Shown: positions 33,270 through 44,503, counted from the stretch's first letter. The stretch: DNA of 64,000 nt from Chara braunii (GCA_003427395.1 BFEA01000003.1:6510134-6574133); one strand, 5' to 3'. Numbers and translations: made by a program. Notes: generated by a model not told the origin, from the sequence alone.

Positions 33270-34110
33270 GGGTCCTATGGAGTCAGACCAGTTCCATAAG
33301 ATTGGACGGCCTGACCGCTATGTTTATATTTGAATTGCATGGAGAGTCAGACCAGTTCCATAAGATTGGACGGTCTGATTGCTTTGAATTGTGAGGGTTT
33401 GACTGTGGTTGACTTTTCAGGAGCCAAACCTGTACCATAAGATTGGAGGGTTTTGGTTGCCATGTTTGATTCGGGTTTTGGTTTGTTTCTTTTGTTGTTG
33501 GTCGAGGAGGTCTGAGCAAGTCCATAAGATTGGACGACTCAGCCCCTTCCTTTTTCATTCTGAGGGAGTAATTCTCGTTGAGGGAAGGACATGTCCATAA
33601 GATTGGACGACCTTTGACTCATGCCGCACACAGTGGATCAGAGAGAAACGAACTTGGCAAAGGACCAGATGTGTTCCATAAGATTCGACGGTCTGGCCCA
33701 ATGCCTCGCACATGCTCGAACCCAAAATGTTAAATTTTGACTATATTTTATATTATTCCATTTGTGAACAGGCTAGCCAAGTATGGGTTCCATAAGATTG
33801 GACGACCTGACTATAGCTTATCATGGAATGAAGAGAGTATAACTAAGAGTATCATTGAAGGTAACCCTGGGCAGGCAGGGCCTTGTTCTAAGATGAACGG
33901 CTCAGTCCTATGCTCAACTTTTGAACACCAAACTCAGAGAGGTATATATAATTTGGATATTAAACAGTTCGGGCGGCTGAGCCTTGTTCTAAGATGAACG
34001 GCTTAGTCATATGCCCAAAAGGAAGAGAGAAGTAGTTGTGCAACTTGTTCGTGTGTAGCGAATGGCTGAGTCAGGCAGGTTCCATAAGATTGGACGGCTT
34101 GACTTTATGC
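33270..34110 (+). repeat. array of ten hairpins with conserved TAAGAT loop and covarying stems
   Basis: TAAGAT loops lie at 33297, 33361, 33438, 33525, 33598, 33679, 33793, 33889, 33990 and 34085. Most have an inner stem GTYCCA/TGGAC; at 33889 and 33990 it is GTTC/GAAC instead. Outer stems differ between copies yet stay paired: TCAGACC/GGTCTGA, CCAAACC/GGTTTTGG, CTGAG/CTCAG, CCAGA/TCTGG, GCTGAGCC/GGCTTAGT. Spacing is 64-114 bp. The compensatory changes imply selection for, or propagation as, a folded RNA or cruciform. No known RNA family recognised. Confidence 0.85.
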
Positions 34111-34389
34111 CCTATGTAAATTGGGTAAAAAGGAATAAAGCATCGAGAGATTACGAACTATTGTCTGCCAAGTTGGCTTGGGGATGGTGAGAGTACTTAC
34201 CTTTGTGGTTTGGTCTGCATGAGACTGAGTGAGGCTACTACTTGGTTTGAGTGTCAGGTTGACAGGTAGTTGCTTGAGAGGTTCGCCTCGTGCTAGAGCG
34301 ATAGGAGTTAGTTTCAATTTCTGCATTTTTTAAGCTAAGTTTATTTTACTTAGATCCATTCTCACATTTTCTGGGATCTTTTATTATAC

Positions 34390-34735
34390 TTGGGCTTGTA
34401 TAAATTTTGGTAAGCTACTTTCTCTACGGGAAGTGTTGCCGAAATTTCTGCAAATCCAAGGAGTTGGTCAAATTTCTGGTTTTTCAAAGTTCGACTTGTC
34501 TAAGGTTCGTATTTGACTTAGTAAAAATCTGGAAAGTCTCCTTTTCTAAAGGGAGTGCTGCCCAAATTTTTGCTAATTCAGGGAGTTAGGCAAAATTGGA
34601 CTTTGAAAAGTCAAAGACTATTTTTAATTTCATATTCAGGCTGATATAAATTTTAAAAAGACACTTTTCCTACGGGAAGTATTGTCGAAATTTTCTTGAT
34701 TTAGGGGAGTTAGATTATATTTTGACAGGTGGCGA
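34390..34735 (+). repeat. three degenerate 122-127-bp tandem repeats
   Basis: Each unit contains CTACGGGAAGTGTTGYCGAAATT or a variant (34424, 34546, 34673), then CAGGGAGTTAG-like sequence. A TTTTGACA is followed at 34729 by a GGTGG ... CCACC hairpin that also looks like a retroelement end. Confidence 0.7.
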
Positions 34736-35529
34736 TTCTGGCGATCCACCCTGAATAGGGGAGATTCTGCCATTAGCCTACCTTTGCTTTGGGCACTGCC
34801 TTAGATGTAGGCTTAGACTTAGTTGGCAGATAACTTTGAGTGAGAATGTGTTATGGAGGTTCATCCCCCATATGCTGATGATTTAGCTTGGGCATTGACC
34901 TGTCTTATGGTACAGGCCTTTTTTGGACATTCGGTTCAGGACTTTGACTAGTTTCAGCTTGACCCTACGAGGATCATCTTCTGTTATCACTGATAACAGG
35001 TTAGTTTCCGATTCGTCGGTTTACGATTCAACTCCAATTCACTCCTGTCACTCAACCTAAAGTAGCCTTGAGAATTGAACTGTTTTGTTGTGTTTTTACC
35101 CGGACTTTATTGAATGACCATCCAACAAAAGTACTGAGTATTTATTTAAAGAGTTGCACGAGTGAGACTTGTATGGCTAAAGCAATGGGTATGAGTGCGA
35201 GGAATGGTTGAAGTTGACCCCGTGTAGTGCGTGGACTTCTGGTTGAATCTTTGATGTGATTGCAGGTATGGTTGTGGTTCGGACTCTAGATGAGATTGTC
35301 TGCGATTTCATACATATATGGCTGAGAGAAGCCTCACTGTGACTGTGAGAAGTGATCGTCCTATATAATCAACCCTTACATATTTATAAGTGCCCTGAGT
35401 TTTTGAGAGACCTACTGTGAGTGTGAATAAGGGTTAACTGGATTATGTCTCGAGAGGGAAGGGAGGTTCCCTTTTTACCCTTGCTCTTTAGAGTTTGTAT
35501 GGTTGGACGTTGTAGTCCGTGGCAGCCGT

Positions 35530-35860
35530 CAAAGTCAAACCCCTTGACTTCCGCCCAGGCCCGGAGTGAGACTCATCTCCAGGGCAGTAAGAAGCGACTG
35601 CCACCACAGGTATAAACCTGTGTACCACCCACTGTGCACAGAGTGCAGAAGAGGGTGTGTGGTCTTCAACCGCTCATGGCGGTTGTCCAGCGTCGAGAGA
35701 TTAACCCTCAAGGCGCGTGTCAGCCGACACTTGAGTGTCGACTGCGACCCTCGAGATTAACGAGGACCGCGTGAGTATGGGTACTACATAGTACGCCATC
35801 ACTGCGACCGCTTGCATTGCGAGTCGACATGAGTTAGCCCTGCGTCCGCACAGTTTTATA
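35530..35860 (+). other. dense string of about ten unrelated hairpins
   Basis: Successive inverted repeats: AAGTCAA-ACCCC-TTGACTT; CCCGGAG ... CTCC-A-GGG enclosing TGAG-A-CTCA; GGCAGT ... ACTGCC; CACAGGT-ATAA-ACCTGTG; CAACCGC ... GCGGTTG; CTCAAG ... CTTGAG enclosing GTGTC-AGCC-GACAC; CCTCG ... CGAGG; ATGG-GTACT ... AGTAC-G-CCAT; CGACCGC ... GCG-A-GTCG. Almost every base belongs to a stem. No ORF. Function unknown. Confidence 0.75.
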
Positions 35861-36399
35861 CCGAGTCTCGTGCGCGATGCCTATTCGATTTCTGCGCCGG
35901 GAAGTTATGGGACGGCTCCTGAAGGGACTAGGAGTGTTGTCGCATTGTTCGATGTGTGTGTGTGTGTGTGCGTTTTACTTTTGTGTTCGTAAAGTGGTGT
36001 GCGCGTGGTGTGTGGGACGCGTCCTAGTCGTCCGACGACATGCCGCGCTTAGGACTTCAGCCCCCCCCAGATGTTGGTTCGCGTGCAGGTCCGATAGGCG
36101 TATTACCACGCATACCCCCTATGCTACAGCAAACGAGAAACTCCCTCTCCTGGTCCACCTCTGCGATTGCAACTGAGTAGCTTTCGTACTGTGGACTGGT
36201 AGCTTGGCGGGGATACGCCCACCGAAGGGAGGTGACAACTCCCGTAAGGTGGAGGTAAGTTGTGCCTCGCATAGGCCCTATCCTGTCGTAGGGGCTCGCG
36301 AGAGGTATGGCTGGCGCACTCGGCCGGAGCGGCCTAAGGAAGCTTCATTTGCGCGTTCGTGACGAGGTTGGTCCAACTCCTGCGTGACGCGGCCGAGAG

Positions 36400-37780
36400 G
36401 GTCCCGCGCTGCCGCGTGCGGTGCCAGACCGATGCGCCCGACACCGTCCAGGCCTTCTCCCTCTTCTTCCTCGCCCTCCCCTGCTTCTTCTTCTTCCTCC
36501 TTCCAATCCACTTCACCGTTTGAGGTTGAGGACTCGATCGCGCACGATGAACCAGCACCAACAGGGGAATGAGCCAGTCGAACATTTTCAAACGCTGATC
36601 GCGGATCACCTATTGCGGCATCGATTCAATAATGATCGGTAGCAGCGCTACGACACCCAACAGGTGAATGTGTCAGGGCCCAGCATCGCTGATCTCGCCA
36701 CGTACTCGCTCCTGAGCGAATGAGTGACATACGCGGGAGTTTACGTGGACGCTACGCAGCTGCCTCGCCGAGAAACCACCAGGGTATTCATCGAGTTCGT
36801 TGCGCTCCAGATGACCACCAATTTTGTGCACAGGGTCGCCACGTTCATCAGTGATTTGACGCCCCTGGACGATTGACACCGAGAGCCGGTGTGGAACTTT
36901 CTATGAGATAACGCGGTACAAATGGTGAGATCGGTGGCGCATGTGCAGGGAAGGGGCCACCGAGTCACCCTTTACTACGCGTTGTTGCGAAGGACACAGG
37001 ACGGTCCGCTGACATTGGTACCTCAGCTACCCGCGCTCTTCCCCCTTGTTAAATCTGTGTTGATCCTCTCAACATCCAAGCTATCCCCCCTCCCTCATAC
37101 TAAATGTCTCCCTTCGTTTCTTACACCACCCTTCCTTATCAACTCACGGAGATTCCCTACCCCATGCGCAACTTCTCAGAGTACCTGGTAGAGCTAGAAG
37201 ACGTGGAGCCGTTGCCGCAAGTTGACAAAGACGCGTGAGAATTACACTGGGCGTTGTATCGATCACTGGTGTAAGGCATATTCCGATTTGTCGCAGATAC
37301 AAGAAGGTATTCTACGGTTACGGCCTTGTGGCTGCGCAAGATACAAGGAGGTATTCTACGGTTACGGCCTATGGCTGCCCCGGTGACAGAGAAATGCAGC
37401 GCCACCATTGCATGTTTTCCTGTTCAATACCACGAAGGGCTTACAATATGTGCAACAAAAGATCCCGCGGAGTGATGCAGGAGACTCGATGGTGCGAGCG
37501 TACAAGCAGCACGTTAAACAATATTGTATTCACGCACGGGATGCAATGTTAGAATTCGTTGCTCGGAGGAGTGCCATCACTACTTCTATCTCAATAGTCA
37601 TCGTAGAGAACGAAAAAACAACGGGGGTCAACCGCAAATTCAAAAAAATCAAGTTAACCACCAACTTCAACATTGCGAAGAGTGTACTCCGTCGAGCCAA
37701 CGGTCTGAGCAACGACCTTGTTCACTTGCGCCGCTGTAGCACTTCCGGACTTTTTGTTGTAAAAAAGTTGTAGCTTAGCA
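36400..37780 (+). pseudogene. post-integrase accessory ORF relics of Ty3/gypsy copy 1
   Basis: One frame runs from about 36547 through four stops to 37020 (contains IADLATYSLLSE, VTYAGVYVDATQ, FVALQMTTNFVHRVATFI). It aligns with the first accessory ORF of copy 2 (RRLAHFFCTEGVYAAAVFRI). A later frame (YPMRNFSEYLVELEDVEPLP, then KDARELHWALYRSLVQGIF) aligns with the start of copy 2's second accessory ORF. No enzymatic motif, signal peptide or membrane segment is visible. Ser-rich coding just upstream (36450-36540) resembles the Ser-rich tail of copy 2's integrase. A 44-bp tandem repeat lies at 37296-37380. Confidence 0.55.
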
Positions 37781-37834
37781 CTGTTGACGGAGATGGCAAT
37801 AGAGTAGATCATGCGCTCGTACGAGTGCTCATAT

Positions 37835-38379
37835 NNNNNNNNNNNNNNNNNNNNNNNNNNNNNNNNNNNNNNNNNNNNNNNNNNNNNNNNNNNNNNNNNN
37901 NNNNNNNNNNNNNNNNNNNNNNNNNNNNNNNNNNNNNNNNNNNNNNNNNNNNNNNNNNNNNNNNNNNNNNNNNNNNNNNNNNNNNNNNNNNNNNNNNNNN
38001 NNNNNNNNNNNNNNNNNNNNNNNNNNNNNNNNNNNNNNNNNNNNNNNNNNNNNNNNNNNNNNNNNNNNNNNNNNNNNNNNNNNNNNNNNNNNNNNNNNNN
38101 NNNNNNNNNNNNNNNNNNNNNNNNNNNNNNNNNNNNNNNNNNNNNNNNNNNNNNNNNNNNNNNNNNNNNNNNNNNNNNNNNNNNNNNNNNNNNNNNNNNN
38201 NNNNNNNNNNNNNNNNNNNNNNNNNNNNNNNNNNNNNNNNNNNNNNNNNNNNNNNNNNNNNNNNNNNNNNNNNNNNNNNNNNNNNNNNNNNNNNNNNNNN
38301 NNNNNNNNNNNNNNNNNNNNNNNNNNNNNNNNNNNNNNNNNNNNNNNNNNNNNNNNNNNNNNNNNNNNNNNNNNNNNNN
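37835..38379. other. assembly gap (545 N) beside a GA microsatellite
   Basis: N-run followed by an (AG)n tract at 38380-38430. The same association of gap and GA repeat occurs at 15.5-15.9 kb. Confidence 1.
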
Positions 38380-38430
<51 letters not shown>

Positions 38431-38433
<3 letters not shown>

Positions 38434-39030
38434 AGTCTCTCTATGTACATATATTTCCGCGCACATGTATCATATGTCGCATGAGCCAAAATCCGCATCA
38501 ATGTTTCTTTGTATTTATCTAAAGAAGTCAATTTTCTTTTACACGAACTTCGAAAAGATTCACATAACGTTGTTCGTAATTCTTGGGTGGCACGAAAAGT
38601 CTCAAACATTTATAGATGTCCATGGAGTTTTTTTGTCATTGACTGAACATGCCATATGTGTTTTTGAGTATGATATTCAATGTGTGTTTGTTGTCTTAAT
38701 GCATTTGTCAATAAAAAACAAAAAATAACTGATACTATATTGCGAAACATAAAAAATGTTAATCGATATGATAGAAAAGTACAATAGAAACCCATAATGA
38801 AGACCCCTATAGCTTCACATAATGCGAATGAAACTGTAACACCCCCCAAAATGTGTGAGAAAGCAATGTAAAACTTGTGATAAACATGAGCACAAACTAT
38901 AAACATTGGGGGGTACGTACTCAAAATAGTGTGCTCAAAACGCAAAAAATCACCAAAATCAGCATGAAAATGACAATTTCAATTTCGTTAAAAAAATATA
39001 AAATGTTCATTTTGACGAAATCGTCGTTTA
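38431..39030. other. AT-rich insertion ending in a fold-back element end
   Basis: No gene. 38975-39020 matches the terminus of the fold-back element at 7855-8337 (TTTCGTTAAAA and the mirrored TTTTGACGAAA). An inverted pair ACACCCCCCAAAATG (about 38840) and CATTGGGGGGT (about 38904) may mark another small element. Confidence 0.5.
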
Positions 39031-39049
39031 TCGTACGACGATCACAATA

Positions 39050-40254
39050 TCGCCGAGAATCTGCGTCTATACTACGTCATTTCGCGACCCAAGCCGAAGA
39101 AGAAGGAAGGCACGGTGGCATTGTACCAGTTCGGGGAGATCGGAGCGAGCAGGCCGGGATTGCTGGAGGTCATCCATATTGAGTTGCTGCCTATCGCGCA
39201 AGTGATCGCCAAAGAAGACGAAGATCTCCAACTCCATTTGCGAACAGCATCGGCTCCACGACGACCCTACCACGAGGTGGTTATACCGGACTATATCGCG
39301 CGAGAGGGAGAAAAGGTGGTTAGCATCGCTGACAGGAAGTCGCTGCAGCTTCCCTTATCCTATCCCAAGCCAGCAGCCCCGAGGACTCTCAGAAAGACGC
39401 CCAAGAAGAGACGTCGCCATCCACCGTTGGAGGCGCAAGGAAGCCAAGTGGGACCCGGAGAAGAGGTGGATCAGGTCGTGCGGGTGCGGGAGCCAGATGT
39501 CGTTCCGGAGAGCAAGGCAAAACCAATCGAGGGACCTCCGTCGGGAGAAGGAGTAGGGACGAGCAGATTTCGGATACGTCGAAGCCCTCCGGAGCCGACA
39601 CCACCACCGACGCTCCTTTCCGATCTCAATCTTGATGGAGTCGGCCCATCAGCACCAGCAGCAGGAGGAGGAGGAATGGGAGGAGTACCATATCCCGCAC
39701 CCAGACCCCCCATCCTTTACACTTCCGCCAGCAACCCAATCGTGCCTTGGTCATTGACCTTAGTAGTTCTTCCGAGCCGGAAGGTCCACCTGATGGATGT
39801 CGTAATCATGGTGGAGCCTGCAACAATCAGGCTCGAAGCGATCGAGGGGGCTTCGCGTCCTGATCCTGCATGGGAGCCATATCTAGAGCCGCCCTTTGAA
39901 GGATGCGTAGCGGCCAGAATAGTGGGGACACTCATTTACAAGGCTGGCCAACGGTCGAACGTTATGCACCACCTCCTCGTCATTGCGGTGATCAAGAGGG
40001 AGCGAAGGTCGTATATCGAGACCCATCTTGCGATGATCGGTCCCGGGAATCGCACGGGTCGGCGACAAATCGTACGGGTCATTGCAGATTTGGCGCCACG
40101 TGTTCAAGCACACATACCGGGGGCCTTTCTCTACCCCTCCTACGTCCAGCACCACTTCAACGAAGTGGAGACGCCAACAACTCCGGCTGCGCTGCCAGGC
40201 TTTCTTCCTCCCCTTCCTCGCCCTCTTAATCCCGAGATCGACCATTTCCTCTGA
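39050..40254 (+). CDS. accessory ORF of Ty3/gypsy copy 1 (379 codons open)
   Basis: A long open reading between integrase and the 3' LTR. It has an N-terminal segment (YQFGEIGASRPGLLEVIH), a Pro/Lys/Arg-rich middle (RTLRKTPKKRRRHPP; PPEPTPPPTLLSDLN), and a C-terminal segment (YLEPPFEGCVAARIVGTLIY) weakly like copy 2's accessory proteins. No signal peptide or transmembrane helix stands out, so it does not look like an envelope despite its env-like position. The open frame extends upstream of the first ATG at 39115. It may be an internal exon or second cistron. Being open over 1.1 kb among broken neighbours is notable. Confidence 0.5.
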
Positions 40255-40552
40255 GCTTCTTCGTTTTCTTCTTGTCTCCTTCTTCTTCCGTTCTTAATTA
40301 GAAAGGTCGCGCGGCAAAACACCAAAAAAAAAAAAAAAAATCGATCGGGCCAACTGACGATGAAGGGGCCGCCCGATCAGGTGTACAATGGGAAGGCAGA
40401 TCCACAACGATGTGGGATGCATCGAAGTAGAATAGGTGATGGACTGGGCCAACTGACGAAGAAGTGGCTGCTCGGATCCTTAGAGTAATTAGGATGCCCA
40501 TACAACAGTCAGGAGACTGCTATTTTTTTTGGAACCCCCTACGCATCACATA

Positions 40553-42797
40553 TGTGATAAGCCAGGATCCGTACTCGGCGGCTTCCCGTACCCTTAAGGG
40601 AAAATCCCACGTAAAGCCCCGAAGTACGGATTCAAGATAATAGGGAAGAACGGGGATTCATTTCCTTTTTTTTTTCTCTTTCTTTCTTCCTTTCCTTTTT
40701 TTCCTTTACGAAAAGAGGGAGGGACTAGAAAATGTAATTCGGGTATCGCGTGGCCGGTTAGCGGCCGCGCCAAGAAATTCAAGAAGCTGTTGGGAATTTG
40801 AGGGAGAAGGAATTTTGATTTTTGCGCGCGCGGCTGTTTTTTTTTAATTTTTGCATGTCGCGTAAACCCGTTCCCCCGCTTTGCATCCCTGCATCTTCCT
40901 TTCTTGCTGCGCATCCCCTTCTTGCATGTCTCTTTGTCTTCCCTCTAAGCAAAGTCTGATCCCCCCCCTTCTCCTTTCCCTGTGAATGATTGGCTGTTTG
41001 ATCGGGATGGTTGGGGCAATGTGGTGGTGGCGGGAAGCACACCCGGGCCACCCTACTTGGACGACCACCCCAATCACGCAGATCATCCAACTTGCCTCCT
41101 TCAACCCTTCTAGAACCTTTGCCCTTTGTCTGTCTTGCTCATCTACGCCTCGTGCTTCGTGCAGCCTCCCCGTCACTTTCCACGCTATAAATTTTTGCAA
41201 CCCCTTCCTCTTACTCTCTTTGATCTCGGCTGCAAGCTGCGCAAGCTATGCGGGAGGCCTGCAGCGCCGGAAAGGCTCGACGAGCCCCGTGGTGGGCGGA
41301 GTGACAGCAGGTGGGGTAAGGTAGTCGGAGGGACTGAGCAGTGGTGGAGATCAGACGCCGGCAGTGGCAGGGCCTTGTGGCTATGGTTGTCGGCGGTTTT
41401 CACGGATTGGGGACTGGGCCCGGGGCGGCCAGTCATGAGAGTTCTGTATTTTAAGACGAGTTTTTTCTCCATTGCTGCTTTGTTCCCGTGTGATGTGTGC
41501 ATGGTCCCAATGTGTGGGCAATTCGTTATGCATGTTCGGGTATGGAAGTCTATGGATGTTGAATGTCTCATTGAGGGCTCTATGAGTAAGTGTGCGTGTA
41601 TGCGCCCCCAGGCCTGATAACAAGAAGTACCGAAGGTTGATTGATTGCATGAGTGTACGAGTGTGTCGGTCCTTCCTCCTTTCATTCGCCTTTGAACCTG
41701 CGCGGGTGTGCGGGATACGCGCCAACCTCCTTCTGTCGTCCCTTTCTCTCTCTCATCGTGGGCAAGTCGGGTCTCCCAGGGGAGGCGGATAATCTCAGAT
41801 AGAGCGGTCGTCCGCGTTTCCGCAACACGGTCGACCTCTCTGCGCCCACCCCGGGGTCCCCGACACCTCGTTGAGGTTGATGCTACAAGGAGAGAGACGG
41901 AGCAAGGGAGCTAGGCGCATCCTTGTCGGTGGTATTCGTTGGTCTTTGCATGGAGTCAGGTTTCGTCTCGACGGACGGGAGCGCGAGCCGTGGCCCAAGC
42001 TCTGACTTCGTCCAAGAGCGTTGCAGCACGCTTCGACCCTTTTCGATCGCAGATGACGATGGCGTATACTGCGATGCGGATGTGAGGAGCATACTGTGGC
42101 GCACTGAGCCAATCCATCTTTATAACCCGACCTAGGCGTGCGGCATAGGAGGGAGTGGGTTTGTGTTGATTGAGCGATTTTCTTCCCTGCCTTTAATCAT
42201 GCCTTACACAGACCTCAAGGTGTTTCCCTGGTCCGCTGTGCACGCCGCGTGGCGGGCACGGTTTAATTGCCACTGGTGTCGCCAGGGGCACTCGTGCTTG
42301 TGGCGACGGTTGGTCCTGGGGTACAAAGGAGTAGTCCGCTTCCCTGAACTCTCCCGCAACGCGGGTGCCCTCCCCGCCCGTTTTCGAACCTGGGTTCCAT
42401 CAGTCTGCCCGACCCCGGGCAGCCCCGTGCCGTGCCGCCCACACGGACTTAACGAGTCAGACGTTGAAGCCTGAACCCAATTTCGGGGCCTCTGCCCCCA
42501 AGGGCCGCACGAACCTGGCGCCTTGGGGAATGGAGCTCTGTTCCCGTCGGCTTCGTTTCTCCCTTCCCCTCTAGTTTTCTTCTTTTTCCTTTGTCATGAG
42601 GTGATCCCGGTCGGGCTGTAGGACACTGTTATTCGCCCCCGACGACATCTCAAACCCCCGCCTAGGCACCGCGACCTGAAGCAAGAGTCCCCCGTTTCGT
42701 CCGGGCGGCTCAACCCCCACGGCCAAAAATCTTCGGCCACGCCCCTAACTACTCTGATTGGCGTCCAAAGTACGGAACGCAGCACGGGGCGTGAGGT
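40553..42797 (+). repeat. 3' LTR of Ty3/gypsy copy 1 (about 2.25 kb)
   Basis: Begins TGTGATAAGCC and ends CGTGAGGT, matching 20420-22999 throughout apart from the missing 355-bp duplication and scattered changes. TATA box at 41185-41192. CGCATCACA lies both just before it (40542-40550) and just after it (42800-42808). This is either a target-site signature or part of the true LTR end. Confidence 0.85.
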
Positions 42798-42808
42798 TGC
42801 GCATCACA

Positions 42809-43216
42809 GGCGCTTCTATTGATCAGGAACGGAACACTGGTCCAGGACCTTGTTTGTACCAGGTGCAGCTCCCCACCAATCGATGCAAGCAACCGGTAAC
42901 AGCAAGACCTCAATTCCAGGACTGCTCCATCACCTCCGGAATTGAGCATTCGTGCGAAGATATTCCCCACTCCCCAACGCGCACCCCCCGCCTGGCCCCC
43001 GCTCCCCCCTGCACCCCCCAAAAAGGACAAAAGCAGTACATTTCCCAGCCAAAGAATAAAATATGCGGCTTGCATGCAGCCGCAACTTTCGGGGCTCGGC
43101 CGCCGGAGCAAAATGGCTGGAGGTGCTAGCCAAAATGAGGCCCATGCCGTTTCGGTTTTTTTCCGCTGGCAAATGTTTCCAGCCACCGAGAAAAGTGCCT
43201 CAGAAGTACTGGTGGT
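42809..43216. mobile_element. right part of TTAA-flanked element C
   Basis: Ends GTACTGGTGGT at 43216, the same terminus as elements A and B, and shares a T-run, GGC and TTCCAGCCA block with element A. Its left end was not found; the LTR upstream may have truncated it. The TTAA that should follow is split by the MITE at 43220-43632. Confidence 0.6.
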
Positions 43217-43219
43217 TTA

Positions 43220-43632
43220 GGGCCTCGCCACACCACTCTTGAAAACTCATTTCCAAGAGTCGGTGCATCGCCACACAGCCTCTTGAAACTCGGGGCAGTC
43301 AAGAGCTCTCAGAGAGGCAGCCTCTTGAAACCCCCTTTCTAGAGCGGCGGCTCTTGAAAGATTGGAAACCCCAGCCTGCTGGCAACTCGTGCGTTTTCAA
43401 GCGTCCTTGGCAGAACCCTTGAGGGACTATCGATTTTCAAGAGTTTTGTTGGGCCGTTATCCTGACGCCTTTAAAAAAAAACAAAGCTGTACGACTCTCA
43501 TTTTTCATCCTCTGTCCAACACCATCGCCCTTTCCTGTGTGCTGTGCAGTGTGGCGAGGGGCCGAAAAATCTTGAAATTGTCCGACAGCTCTTGAAACAT
43601 TTCCCTGTTTCAAGAGTGGTGTAGAGAGGTCC
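43220..43632. mobile_element. Harbinger-type MITE 1 (413 bp, TTA duplication)
   Basis: TIRs GGGCCTCGCCACACCACTC / GGACCTCTCTACACCACTC extending into CTTGAAA. TTA flanks both sides (43217-43219, 43633-43635). The interior has at least seven CTCTTGAAA or mirrored TTCAAGAG motifs, so it is highly self-complementary. No ORF of note. Confidence 0.75.
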
Positions 43633-43639
43633 TTAATGG

Positions 43640-44344
43640 GGATGGGACTCTATTGGCGGCCGGATGAACTCTGTATAGCAAGCTCCAGGTGCCCTCTGAA
43701 ATGATGTGAAACAAATTGCCCCCTCAGTCAGGGCCCTCAGCTTTTGCCCCCTAGCACACTCATCTAAACAGATGAGGAAATACTCTTTTGGCTGAGTCAG
43801 CAGGTCCCTGAAGTCAGCCAAATACCCCGCCTATGTGGCTAAACGGTACATCCATAAGCTCTGAGTTCGTTGGGCTTAAAAAAAGAAAAAGAAAAAAGCT
43901 CTGAGTTACCTGCAGCTGATCAGTTCAATAAAAAACGAAAAGGGGATCCCACATGACCCTGATTGTTTTCAGATATTTATTAATGAATTGTTGTCCACTT
44001 ACAATTTGTCGTATGGGATGATGGGCCCGGGTGTCAGGAGGTGACACCCACCACCAATAGATGGAGCCTCAGAAATAATAGTCAGAGTCTGACCGACATG
44101 GCAGAGGGATTAGATGTCTGACAGACTGACCCTCACTGCTCCTCTGTGCCCTTTTCCTTCAATTTTTTCCTTGGCCTATCATAGAAGCTGCTTGAGTGCA
44201 CGTGGCTGCTCTTCTTCTTTTTTCTTTTTCTCTTTTGGAACTGCTGCTCTTCTTCTGTGTCTCTGAGACCCATAGGCGCTCAAGTGGTCCTGCTGTGCTC
44301 ATGGGACTGATGGGTTGCTGCTGAGTCAGCTACCTTCTGGTCCT
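43640..44344. other. non-coding interval with a LINE 3'-end-like motif
   Basis: No gene. At 44027-44080, GGGCCCGGGTGTCAGGAGG and then CACCACCAATAGATGGAGCC resemble the LINE 3' stem-loop region. A matching diverged copy lies at 45142-45200. Confidence 0.45.
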
Positions 44345-44460
44345 TCTTCCCCCGAATACAACGTACGGTCAGTATAGCTGCACGGTCATTATAGCTGAAT
44401 TTGGGGTATCTTTCAGTCTAAATTCAGCTATACTGACCGTACGTTGTATTCGGGGGAAGA
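44345..44460. mobile_element. 116-bp palindromic element with perfect 36-bp arms
   Basis: Arms 44345-44380 and 44425-44460 are exact reverse complements (TCTTCCCCCGAATACAACGT...). The centre carries a second hairpin GCTGAAT ... ATTCAGC with loop TTGGGG ... CAGTCTA. A related copy at 45009-45080 keeps the loop but has GCTGTAC/GTACAGC as stem. Confidence 0.85.
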
Positions 44461-44503
44461 GTGCTTTGGGCCTGCACCACTCGTTGAAGTGGAAGAGTGC
44501 TTT

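Noticed and set aside
33270-34110. CRISPR-like array (short repeats with unique spacers)
   Set aside because: Eukaryotic context, spacing of 64-114 bp, repeats vary in their stems and no cas genes. It is a hairpin array.
34729-34752. Primer-binding site of a Tat-like element (TGGCGATTCTGGCGATCC) marking an LTR end
   Set aside because: Only loosely like the known Tat/Ogre tRNA-Arg site. It also forms a GGTGG ... CCACC hairpin in a hairpin-rich region, and no matching second LTR was found.
42749-43220. Overlapping ORFs of 80-145 codons on both strands after the 3' LTR
   Set aside because: They cross the LTR end and the TTAA element C, with no shared domain or codon signal.
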